Source of the DNA: Vitis vinifera
Taxonomy: Eukaryota; Streptophyta; Magnoliopsida; Vitales; Vitaceae
NCBI RefSeq assembly: GCF_030704535.1
Contig: NC_081817.1
Location: 12,080,501 to 12,144,500, forward strand
DNA: 64,000 nt
Reading direction: 5' to 3'
Every line of letters starts with the position of its first letter. Position 1 is the stretch's first letter. The position numbers and the translations under genes are program-made. Shown piece by piece: positions 12,543 through 23,872 of this stretch. The notes under the pieces are model-generated. The model saw only the letters and a program-made list of their open reading frames with translations. It ran no database searches and was not told where the DNA came from.

Positions 12543-13362
12543 CTAACGGTAATAGTCACAGCAACATTCACGGTAATGGTCACGATAACAGTGACGGTGA
12601 CTATACTAGTGACAGTAACGGTGACGGTGACTATACTAGTGACAGTAACGGTGACGGTAACGGTTTCGGTAATTATAATGGTAACGTTGAGGGTGACGAT
12701 GAGAGTAATGGTAATAGTGACTACTATAATGGTGACGATAATAATTATGATAATGGTGACGGTAACGATTATGGTGACAGTAACGGTAACGGTAATGGTA
12801 ATGATGACAGTGACAGTAATAGTAATGGTAACGATGATGCTAATGGTGTCGGTGACGGTAACGGTAACGGTGACGGTAACGGTAACGGTGACGTTAAGGA
12901 TAACAGTGATGGTAATAATGACAGTAACGGTAACGGTCAATGTCGTAGTGATGGTGACGGTAACGGTAACTATGATGGAGACAGTAACGGTGACAGTGAC
13001 AGTGACAGTAACAAAGACGGTAACGGTGACAGTCACGGTGGTGGTAAGGGTCATGGTCATGGTAACGATAACATTGATGATCACGATCACGGTACAGATT
13101 ACGTTAACGGTAACAGTACCGGTAACGATGACAGTAACAATAACAGAAAGAGTAACGGTAACAATAATGGTGATGCTAATGGTCACGATGACTTTAACGA
13201 TGATGGTAACAGTAACGGTAACGGTGATGATAATGGTAACGGTAATGGTGACAGTGATAGTGACGATAACGGTAACGGGGACAGTGACAGTGACGGTAAT
13301 GGTCACGATGATGGCAACGGTAACGATGATGGTAACGGTAATGGTGATGGTAACGGTTACAA
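12543..13362 (+). repeat. Hexamer array block 2, consensus GGTRAY
   Basis: The same degenerate unit and orientation as blocks 1 and 3, about 820 bases. A longer unit, CGGTGACTATACTAGTGACAG, is duplicated in tandem near 12593-12650. Open frames of 266 and 279 codons on opposite strands are repeat artefacts. Confidence 0.9.
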
Positions 13363-15569
13363 TGTAACGCCTAGTACTAATGAATTAAATAGGCAATAAT
13401 GATTATTTTAGTACTTAACTTTAAGCTTGCTTAATTAGAGGTTAAAACTAGTTTAGTGCTAATCATGTTTAATTATGAATTAAACTTTGATTAAGGTTAA
13501 GTGGGATTAGTTAATGATCTAAGCATACTTATTAGGTTCTTAGGGACTAATTAAGGTTATGAAAACCTAAAGGACTAATGGGCAATTATGGGTTTTATTT
13601 TTTATAACTTGAAGGACTAAAGTGCAAATTTTGGAAATTTGAGTTAGTGGAATGCCACCTCCTACTTGGGTGGATTGGTGGCAGCCATGTGGGCTGCCAC
13701 CTCATGCTTGGGTGCTTGGAGACCCCTTTATAAGGGGGCTGCAGCTCGTTTTGCTCCATTTCACCTGCAGCAACTTGGGTTAGAGAGAGAATCTAGAGAG
13801 AGAAAGTGTAGATTTGAGGTAAGCAAGTTGTTTAATTTTGTAATTTTCGTTTATTTTGGTTCCTAATGGTATGTTGAATAGAATTAACGGTAAAAATTGT
13901 GTAAAAGTTGAGTATAATTAGCTATAAACCTGTTTTAGTTAAAAATCACAATTAATTAAAGATTAAAGTATTTTAAGTTAAGTATTTTATTAATGGTAAG
14001 ATCAGCATAAATCTTTGTTTAATTTGGTTTGATTGAAAAATAGATTAGTAAACATGTGATGAATTGGGTTATTTGGACACTTGGGATTTGATAATAGGTT
14101 AGGCTTTAAGAAAATCAAAAGAATTAGTGTTTGGTAATTAATTAGGGAAATTAATATGCATTGTAAATATTGTTTAATTCAATTCAAATTTGATCTGAAA
14201 ACATGTAGGATATAGATTAGAGAATGTGAGAATTAAAAATTTGCAACAATAAACTATATAAATTTTCATGGTTAGGAAACCTAAATTATGTTGTTTCATT
14301 TCAGTTCCTCGTAATAGGCAAATATCGCCTACTTAGAAGAAACACAAAAAGGAAGTCGGTGTAAGGTAGGGAATTTTATGCTATTCTATGGTGTATCTGA
14401 TTTCTTTCCTTGAATTATTGATTGGAATTTTATGTTATTTCTATGATTTCATAAAATCTTTTAAAGTGTCATTGCATTGAAATGTTACCATGATGTTGGA
14501 ACGTATATTTGTATGAAGATTCGTGGTTTTGTGTTGTCGAAATGGTTTATGGTGTGATTGCATTGCAAGAAGGATATGGAATTATCACAGATCATATTCA
14601 GAGAATTTATTGGTGGCGAAGTGCTTATGTGATGCTACAGGCCTTATCATTTGATATATTGTTTATGTGGGACCATGGGTCCTTGGGTGAAAGTCCCTAA
14701 AGCCCTCGAGGAAGACACTCCGATGTGGGTGTATGGGGTTGGTCCTGCCCCTGGGTTTTAGTCCCTAAAGACACGGGGTTGGTCCTGCCCTTGGGTATGA
14801 GTCCCAAAAGACACGGGGTATGACTTGCCCTTGGGTGATGTCCCAGAATAGTCATTATTATATTGATCGAGTATCTTGTGGAGCATTGATATCTGCTGTG
14901 TAGATTGTTGGGAGTTAGCAAATTATCAGTTGTGAAAGGATGGATGGGGAAAAGCAATGATGAAACCAACAAACACATGCATACATGTTTGACATGATTA
15001 CACATTTGTTAATGGTTATGAAATGTTTATCATGCATGTTATTAAATGTTTAATTCAAGGTTTTTAAGGGTATACTTAGGATGGTTATAAACTTTCCTAC
15101 TGAGTTGTGAACTCACCCTATTCCTTCCACCTATAGATGCAGGTCAGAAGACCTATGCAGGAAAGAATGCTTGAGCAATGCTTTACTGTGATTGGATGCT
15201 GTTTGCTCATATTGAAAGTCTTTTGTATCAAGACTACACCTTTTGTTGGAATGATGTAATGTATATATTTGTTAGATACACTTGTAGTATGGGCCACCCA
15301 TAGTAAACAATGGGGTTGGGTATATGTAAATTAATGTTGTACAAGTTTCTTTTGTGAAACAAAACATATTTTGTTAACTTAATAGTCACAATGTTTAATA
15401 CAGGATGTACTCTTTATAATAGGTTTTCCATATCCTCTTTTTGAACAAATTCAAGTAGGAACTCAACATTTAAGTTTTTGAGAGCACTTATACTGTATTT
15501 GAGTATCAATTGTTTAGTTGAAGAATAAATAATAATAATAATAAGAAAAAAAAAAATTGGGGTGTGACA
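13363..15569 (+). repeat. Solo LTR, plus orientation, Tekay-like family
   Basis: Complete LTR TGTAACGCC...GGTGTGACA, 2207 bases, with no internal sequence. The heptamer GTTACAA abuts both ends exactly (13356-13362 and 15570-15576). It is nearly identical to the inverted LTR at 2708-4919, so it is recent. It most likely arose by LTR-LTR recombination of a full element that had inserted into the hexamer array. Confidence 0.9.
13677..13820 (+). promoter_or_regulatory. LTR promoter block: dyad, TATA box and splice-donor-like site
   Basis: A perfect 10 bp stem (GGTGGCAGCC, five-base loop, GGCTGCCACC) lies at 13677-13701. A TTTATAAG box follows at 13727-13734. GAG/GTAAGC, a strong donor consensus, comes about 85 bases later at 13816-13822. 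The block recurs in the LTRs near 4500-4623 and 9215-9375. TATA plus a start some 30 bases on is the expected Pol II promoter. Use of the donor is inference. Confidence 0.55.
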
Positions 15570-16492
15570 GTTACAATGACAATAACAGTAATGGTCACTA
15601 TAACGATTATGGTGACAGTAATGGTAACGATAACAGTAAAAGTAATGTTAATGGTAACAATAACTGTAATAGTAAGGTAACATCCATGGTAACAGTAACG
15701 GTAAGGTAACGTCGACGGTAATAGTAACAATAACGAAAATGGTGACTGTAATGATGATGGTCACGGTGATGGAAACGATGATGGTTATGGTAATGGATCC
15801 GGTAACGATCACGGTCAAGGTAACAGTGACGGTTACAGTTACTGTGACGGTAACAGTAACGATAATGGTGATGGTAACAATAATAGAAACATTAACGATA
15901 ACGGTAATGATGACGGTAATAGTAGTGGTAACGGTAACGGTAACGATGACGATAACTGTAACAGTAACAGTAAATATAACAATAATGGTAACGGTGACAG
16001 TGACAGTGACGGTGGCGGTAACAGTAATGGTAACGGTAACGGTGATGGCATCGATAATGGTAAGGGTAAAGGTAACGGTAATGGTGATGTTAAGGGTAAC
16101 GGTAATGGTAACAGTGATGATCATAGTGACGGTAACGGTGATCATAACGGTCACGGTAACGGTGACCGTAACGGTCACGATAACGGTGACGATGATGGTC
16201 ACAATAATGGTGACGGTGACTCCAATGGTAATGGTAATGGTAACGATAGTGGTGACAGTAACGGTGACACTGATAGTAACAATGATAGTGATGGTAACGG
16301 TAACGGTAACGGTGATAGTAACAGTTACGATAATAGTAACGGTAATGGTAATAGTAACGGTGACGATTACAGTTAGGGTCACGATAACGGTGATTGTAAC
16401 ATTGACGATAAAGGTGATAATTACGGTTACGATAACAGCAATGGTAATGGTGAGAGTCACGGTAATGGTGACGGTAACAGTGATGATGATGT
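15570..16492 (+). repeat. Hexamer array block 3, consensus GGTRAY
   Basis: About 920 bases of the same units and orientation as blocks 1 and 2, ending in a GATGATGATG run where the ~60 bp satellite takes over. Without the two solo LTRs the three blocks would form one array of about 2.27 kb. Confidence 0.9.
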
Positions 16493-19400
16493 CCTAGTGA
16501 TGGGAAAGGAAAGGAACAAACAAATAAGTTTTGATAAAAACTAGGATGACATCTCCAACATGGGAAACTAAAGGAACTAAGAATGAAAATAGATAGAACC
16601 AAGAATGGGGCTCTAATGATGAGCAATCAAAGGAACAAACGAATATGTTTTAAATGAACTAAGAATGAACATAGGATGGAGACTCAATGATGCGGAAAAA
16701 AAAAAAAGAACAAAGAAATAAGCTTCAGATGGAATGTAGGATGGCATCGTAATAATGGGAAACCTTAGGAGGCAAGAATGAACATAGATAAAGCCTAGAA
16801 TGGCGTGAAATGATTAGAAACAAAAGGAATAAACAAATAAGTGTGGATAAAACCTAGGATTGCTTCCCAATGATTGGAAACTGAAGAAACTTAAAATGAG
16901 CAATAGATAGAACCTAGGATGGGGTCCCAATGATGAGAAACCAATGGACCAAATGAACAACCATAGATAGAGCTTAGGATGACTTCCCAATGATTGAAAA
17001 CCGAAGGAACTAACAATGAACCTATACATAACGTAGGATGGAATCCCAATGTTTGGATACTAGGAACTCAGAATGAACATAGATAGAAACTACGATGGCA
17101 TCACAACGATAAGAAACAAAAGAAATAATCGACTAATTCTAGGTATAACATAGGATGACATTCCAATGATTGGAAACCAAATGAACAAACATAGATAAAC
17201 CTAGGATGGCGTCCTAGTGATGAAAAACAAAAGGAAAAAAAAGCTTTAGATAGAAACTAGGTTGACATAACAATCATGGAAAACTAAAGAACCTAAGGAC
17301 GACGATATATAGATCCAAGAATGGTGTCCCAATGATGAGCAATCGAATAAGCTTAGATACAACCAACGACAGCATCCCAATGATGGGAAACCAATGGAAC
17401 TAAGAATTAACATAGATAGAACATAAGGCAGTGTCCTAAAGATGAGAAACGAATAAGCTTAAATAGAATCTAGGATGACTTCCCAATGAATAAAACCAAA
17501 GGAAATAACATTGAACATAGACAAAAACCTTGGATAACATCAAAATGTTTGGAAACCAAAGGAACTAAGAACAAACATAGATAGAAACTAGGATGGAGTC
17601 ACAACAACGAGAAACCATAGAAACAACTAACTAATCTTAGGTAGAACCTAGGATGGGATCCCAACTATCGGAGACCAAAGGAACTAAAATTGAACATACA
17701 TAGAACCTCGGATGACGTCCCAATGATGAGCAAAGGGAGGGAACAAACAAATAAGCCTGGATAGAATGAAAATAGATAGAAAACATAATGGCATTCCAAT
17801 GATGAGCAATTGAAGGAACAAACGAATATGCTTTAGATGAACTAAGAATGAACGTAGATAGAACATAGGATGGAGTCTCAATGATGAGAACCAAAAGGAA
17901 CAAAGAAATAAGCTTAAGATGGAAACTAGGATGGCATCCTGAACATAGATAAAGCCTAGGATGGCGTGCTAATTATGCGAAACAAAAGGAACAAACAAAT
18001 AAGCATGGATAGAACCCAGCATAGCTTCTCAATGATTGGAAACCGAAGGAAGTTACAATGAGCATAGATAGAGCCTAGGATGGGGTCTCAATGATGAGAA
18101 ATCAAAGGAACAAATGAACAACCATAGATAGAGCTTAGGATGACTTCCCAATGATTGGAAATCAAAGGAACTAACAATGAACCTATACAAAACGTAGGAT
18201 GGCATCCCAATGTTTGGAAACCAAAAGAACTAAGAACGAACATAGATACAAACTACGATGGTGTCACAATGATGAGAACCAAAAGAAACAATCGACTAAT
18301 CCTAGGTAGAACATAGGATGACATTCCAATGATTGGAAACCAAATGAACGAAAATTCAACATAGATAGAACCTAGGATGACGTCCTAGTGATGAAAAAAA
18401 AAAGGAACAAATAAATAAGCTTTATATAGAAACTAGAATCTAGGATGGCATCCCAATGATGGGAAACCAATGGAACTAAGAATGAACATAGATAGAACAT
18501 AAGATGGTGTCCTAAAGATGAGAAACAAAAGAAAGAAACAAATAAGCTTAGATCGAACCTTGGATGGCTTAGATAGAAACAAAAGGAACTTATAATGTGC
18601 ATAGAGTGAAATTATGATTACTTCCCAATGTTGAGAAACCAAAAGAATCAACGAATAACTGTAGAATGAACCTACAATGACTTCCCAATGAATGGAAATC
18701 TTGGGAAATACCATTAAACATAGACAAAAACCATGGATAGTATCCAAATGTTTGGAAATCAAAGGAACTAGGAGCGAACATAGGATGGTGTCATTACAAT
18801 GAGAAACCAAAGAAACAACCGACTAATCCTAGGTAGAACCTAGGATGGAATCCCAACTATCGGAAACCAAAGGAACTAAAATTGAACATACATAGAACCT
18901 AGGATGACGTCCTTGTGATGAGAAAGTAGAGGAATAAACGAATAAGCTTAGATAAAAACTCGGGTGAACTTAGAATGAACATAGGATAAGTCTCAATGAT
19001 GAGAACCGAAAGGAGCAGAGAAATAAGCTTTAGATGGAAACTAGGATGGCATCCTAATGATGGGAAACCTTAGGAGGCAAGAATGTACATAGATAAAGCC
19101 TAGGATGGCGTGCTAGTGATGAGGAATGAAAAGAACATAGATAATGCATGGATGTTCCTAGGATAGCTTCTCAATGGTTGGAAACCGAAGGAACTTACAA
19201 TGAGCATAGATAGAGCCGAGGACGGGATCCCAATGATGAGAAATCAAGGGAACAATTGAACAATCATAGGTAGAGCTTAGGATGACTTCCCAATGATTGA
19301 AAATCAGAGGAACTAACAATGAACCTATATAGAACGTAGGATGGCATCCAAATGTTTGGAAACCAAAGGAATTAAGAACGAACATAGACAGAAACTACGA

Positions 19401-21060
19401 TGGCATCACAATGATGAGAAACGAAAGAAACAATCAACTAATCCTTGGTAGAGTAGGATCACATTCTAATCATTGGAAACCAAATGAACAAATATTCAAC
19501 ATAGTTAGAACCTAGGATGGCTTTATGGTGATGAAAAACAAAAGGAACGAAGAAATAAGCTTTAGATAAAAACCTTGTATAAAAATTGGGATGGTATCCC
19601 ATTGATGGTGTCACAATGATGAGAAGCCAAAGAAACAACTGACTAATCTTAGGTAGAACCTAGGATGGCATCCCAACTATCGGAAACCAAAGTAACTAAA
19701 ATTGAACATATATAGAACCCAAGATGACGTCCCAATGATGAGAATAAAAGGAACAAATGAATAAGCTTAAATAGAACCTAGGATCACATCCTAATGATAG
19801 GACACTAAAGGAATTGAGAATGAAAATAGATAGAACTAAGATTGACGTTGCAATGATGAGCGATCAAAGGATGACATCCCAATGGTGGGGAATTGAAGGA
19901 ACTAACAATGAACATAGATAGAAACTAGGATGTTGCCCCAACAATTAGAAACCAAAGGAACTAAGAACGAACATAGATAGGAACTAGGATGGCATTGAAA
20001 CGAGGAGAAAGCAAAGGAACATATGCATAAGATTAGATAGGACCTAGGATGGCATCCCAGTGATGTGAAACCAAAGGAACTACGAATGACTATATATAGA
20101 TTGTAGGATGGCATCACATTGATCAACAACCAAAGGAATGAAGAAATAAGAAGACATAAAAACTCGGATCACATCCTAATGAATGGGAACCTTAGGAAGT
20201 AAGAATGAACAAACATAGAACCTAGAATGGCAATGCAACGAAATGAAACTAGGGAACAAATAATTTACCTTAGATAGAACCTATGATGACTTCACAATAA
20301 TTGGAAACCAAAGGTACTATCAATGAACATAGACAAAACCTAGGATGGCATCCAAATGTTTGGATACCAAGGAATTAAGAACAAACATACATAGAACTTA
20401 GGATGGTGTCACAATGATGAGAAACTAAACAAATAACCTTAGATAGATCCTTGGATGGCTTCCCAATGATTCGAAACTAAAGGAACTAACAATAAACATA
20501 GCCAAAACCTAGGACGAAATCCAAATGTTAGGAAACCAAAGAAACTAAGAATGAACATAGATAAATAGAAACTATGGTGGCGTTTCAACAACGAGAAACC
20601 AAAGAAACAACCAGCTAAGCTGAGGTAGAAACCTAAGATTGCATCTCCACGATCAGAAACTAAAGGAACTAACTTTGAAAATAGATAGAAGCTAGAAAGG
20701 CGTCCCAGTTATGGCAAACCAAAGGAAAAAACAATTACATCACAATGACGGAAAACTGAAGAACCTAAGGATGAAGATAGATGGATCCATGAACGGTGTC
20801 CCAATTATGATGAGTCAAAAGAACAAATGAATAAGCATAGAACCTAGGATGGCATCCTGATGATGAGAAATGAAAGGAAATAAGAATGGGGTTCCAATGA
20901 TGAGCAATTGAATAAGCTTAGATAGAACCTAAGACAACATCCTAACGATGGGAAACCATTGGAACTAAGAATGAACATAGATAGAACATAAGGTGGTGTC
21001 CTAAAGATGAGAAACAAAAGGAAGAAATGAATAAGCATAGATCGAACTTTGGATGGATTC
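16493..21060 (+). repeat. ~60 bp satellite, segment 1
   Basis: Degenerate units of about 59-61 bases. The core is ATAGAACCTAGGATGGCATC, then CCAATGATGGGAAACCAAAGGAAC, then one of two endings: TAAGAATGAACATAGATAG or AAACGAATAAGCTTAGATAG. Units differ by many substitutions, and multi-unit blocks recur (GGATCCCAACTATCGG-type units near 17650, 18845 and 19665). The segment 19611-20735 matches 25359-26482 at a nearly constant offset of 5747-5748. Short minus-strand open frames here are repeat shadows. Confidence 0.88.
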
Positions 21061-23872
21061 ATTAATACCTAGCACTAATGAATTAAATAGGCAATAATGA
21101 TTATCTTAGTACTTAACTTTAAACGTGCTTAATTAGATGTTAAAGCTTAGTTTAGTGCTAATCTTGTTCAATTATGAATTAAAATTTAATTAAGGTTATG
21201 TAGGATTAGTTAATGATTTAAGTACGCTTATTAGGTTCCTAAGGACTTATTATTATAGTTATGAAAACCTAAAGGACTAATGGCCAATTGTAAGTTTAAT
21301 ATTGGTTAATTTGGAGGACTAAAGTGCAATTATGGAAAGTTAGGGTTGGTGGCAGCCATGTGGCCTGTCACCTCCTACTTTGGCTCCATGGAGACCTTTA
21401 TGGGGCTTGCAGCATTTCACCAGCAGCAGCTTGGGTTAAAAAGAGGATCTAGAGAGAGAAAGTGAAGATTTGAGGTAAGCAAGTTGTTTAATTTAGTTTT
21501 TTTTTGGTTCCTCATGGTATGTTGAAACAAATTCACGGTAAAATTTGTGTAAAAGTTGAGTTTAATTATATAAACATGTTTTAGTTAAAAAATCACAATT
21601 AATTAAGGATTAAAGTGTTTTAGCTTAAGTATTATAGATTCGTAAACATGCGATTAATTAGGTTAATTAGTGCTTGGTAATTAATTGGAAAATATGAGAA
21701 TTAAAAATTAATAACAGTAAGTTGTTAAAAATTAGTAAGAAAGGAAAATTTCATAAATTTTCATGGTTAAGAAACCTAAATTATGTTGTTTTATTTCGGT
21801 TCCTTGTAATAGGTAAAGATCGCCTACATAGAAGAATCATAGAGGGAAAGTCCGTGTAAGGTAGGGAATTTTATGCTATCCCATAATGTATCTGATTTCT
21901 TTTCTTGAAACATTTATTGGAAATTTCATGTCATTTCTATGATTTCGTAAAATGTTTTAATGTGTCATTGCATCTTCGTTTATTGTGTTGAAATGTTACA
22001 TTGAGATTGGAACGCATATTGGTATGACGATTCTTGGTTTAGTGTTGTGGAAATGGTTCATGGTGTGGTTGCATTGACAGAAGGATATGGAATAATCACA
22101 GATGATATTCAGAGAATTGATTAGTGGGAAGTGTTTATGTGATGTTACAAACATTATTTTTTGATATATTGTTTATGTGGGACCGTGAGTACTTGGGTGA
22201 AAGTCTCTAAAGCCCTCGAGGAAAACACTCCAATTTGGGTGTATGGGGTTGGTCTGCCCTTGGGTATGAGTCCCAAAAGACACGGGGCCCTTGGGTGATG
22301 TCTAAGAATAGTCATTATTATATTGACCGTGTATGTTTTTAAGCATTGATATCTAATATATAGATTGGTGGAGGTGAACAGTTTATCAGTTGTGAAAGAA
22401 TGGACGAGAAAAAGCAAAGATGAAACCAGCAAACACATGCATACATGTTTGACATGATTGCATATTTGTTAATAGTTATAAAATGTTTATCATGCATACT
22501 ATTACATGTTTAATTCAAAGTTTTTAAGGGTATGCTTAGGATGGTCATAAACTTTCCTACTGAGTTGTGAACTCACCCTATCCCTTCCACCTTTAGATAC
22601 AGGTCAGAAGACCTATGCAGGAAATAATGCTTGAGCATTGCTTTACTGTGATTGGATGTTGTTTGCTCACATTGATAGTGTTTTGAGGTTTTGCCTTTGT
22701 ATTAAAGACTGAATCTTTTTTGTAGGAATGATGTAATATATATATTTGTCAAGTACACTTGTAGTATGGGCTACCCGTAGTGAACCATGGGGTTTTGGTA
22801 TATGCAAATTAATGTAGTACAAGTTTCTTTTGTGAAACGAAACATATTTTGTTATTATTACAAAGTTTAATACAAGATGCACTCTTTATAACAGGTTTTG
22901 CACATCCTCCTTTTGCACAAAATCAAGAAGGAACTCAATATTTAAATTATTGTATCCCCATATCATTGAGAGCACTTATGTGGGTGAAAGTCCCTAAAGC
23001 CCTCGAGGAAGACACTCTGATATGGGTGTATGGGGTTGGTCCTACCCTTGGGTTTTAGTCCCTAAAGACGTGGGGTTGGTCCTTCCTTTGGGTATGAGTC
23101 CCAAAAGACACGAGATATGACTTACTCTTGGGTGATGTCTCAAAATAGTTATTATTATATTGACCAAGTATCTTGTGGAGGATTGATATCTGATGTGTAG
23201 ATTGGTGGGGGTTAGCAGTTTATCAATTGTGAAAGGATGGATGAGGAAAAGCAAAGATGAAACTAGCAAACACATGCATACATGTTTTACATGATTGTAT
23301 ATTTATTAATGGTTATAAAATGTTTATCATGCATGCTATTATACGTTTAATTCAAGGTTTTTATGGGTATGTCTAGGATGGTTATAAACTTTCCCATTGA
23401 GTTGTGAACTCACCCTATCCCTTCCACCTTTAGATGCAAGTCAAAAGACCTATGTTGGAAATAATGCTTGAGCATTGCTTTATTGTGATTGGATGTTGTT
23501 TGCTCGCATTGAAAGCCCTTTGTGTTAAAGACTGAATCTCTTTTTAGGAATGATGTAATATAAATATTTGTCAGGTACACTTGTAGTATGGACTACCCGT
23601 AGTGAACCATGGGGTTTTGATATATATGTAAATTAACATAGTACAAGTTTCTATTGTAAAACGAATCATATTTTGTTAACTAATTGTTATAAAGTTTAAT
23701 ATAGGATGTACTCTTTATAACAAGTTTTGCATATTCTCTTTTTGCACCAAATCAAGCAGAAACTCGACATTTAAATTTTTGTATCCTCATGTTTTTTTAG
23801 AGCACTTATACTATATTTGAGTATCAATTGTAAAGTTTGAAAAAAAAAAAAAAAAAAAACAGGGGTGTGATA
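21061..23872 (+). repeat. Solo LTR with internal tandem duplication
   Basis: Same LTR family (TAATACCTAGCACTAATGAATTAAATAGG at the start, GGGGTGTGATA at the end), 2812 bases instead of about 2200. A perfect five-base target duplication GATTC flanks it (21056-21060 and 23873-23877), placing the insertion inside the ~60 bp satellite. The terminal dinucleotides have mutated (start AT, end TA). The excess length is the internal duplication described separately. Confidence 0.88.
22194..23815 (+). repeat. ~790 bp tandem duplication inside the solo LTR
   Basis: The LTR segment from TGGGTGAAAGTCTCTAAAGCCCTCGAGG to GAGAGCACTTAT occurs twice, at 22194-22980 and 22981-about 23815. The second copy begins abruptly after GAGCACTTATG. 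The two copies differ by scattered substitutions and small indels, so the duplication is not very recent. Confidence 0.8.

Noticed and set aside
12506..13367. Open frames of 266 and 279 codons on opposite strands, rich in Val and Thr
   Set aside because: They are produced by a stop-free hexamer repeat whose period is a multiple of three. The composition is pure repeat and both strands are open at once.
15648..16497. Long Val-Thr open frames of 252-270 codons
   Set aside because: Same repeat artefact in block 3. No start context, domain or conserved non-repeat sequence.
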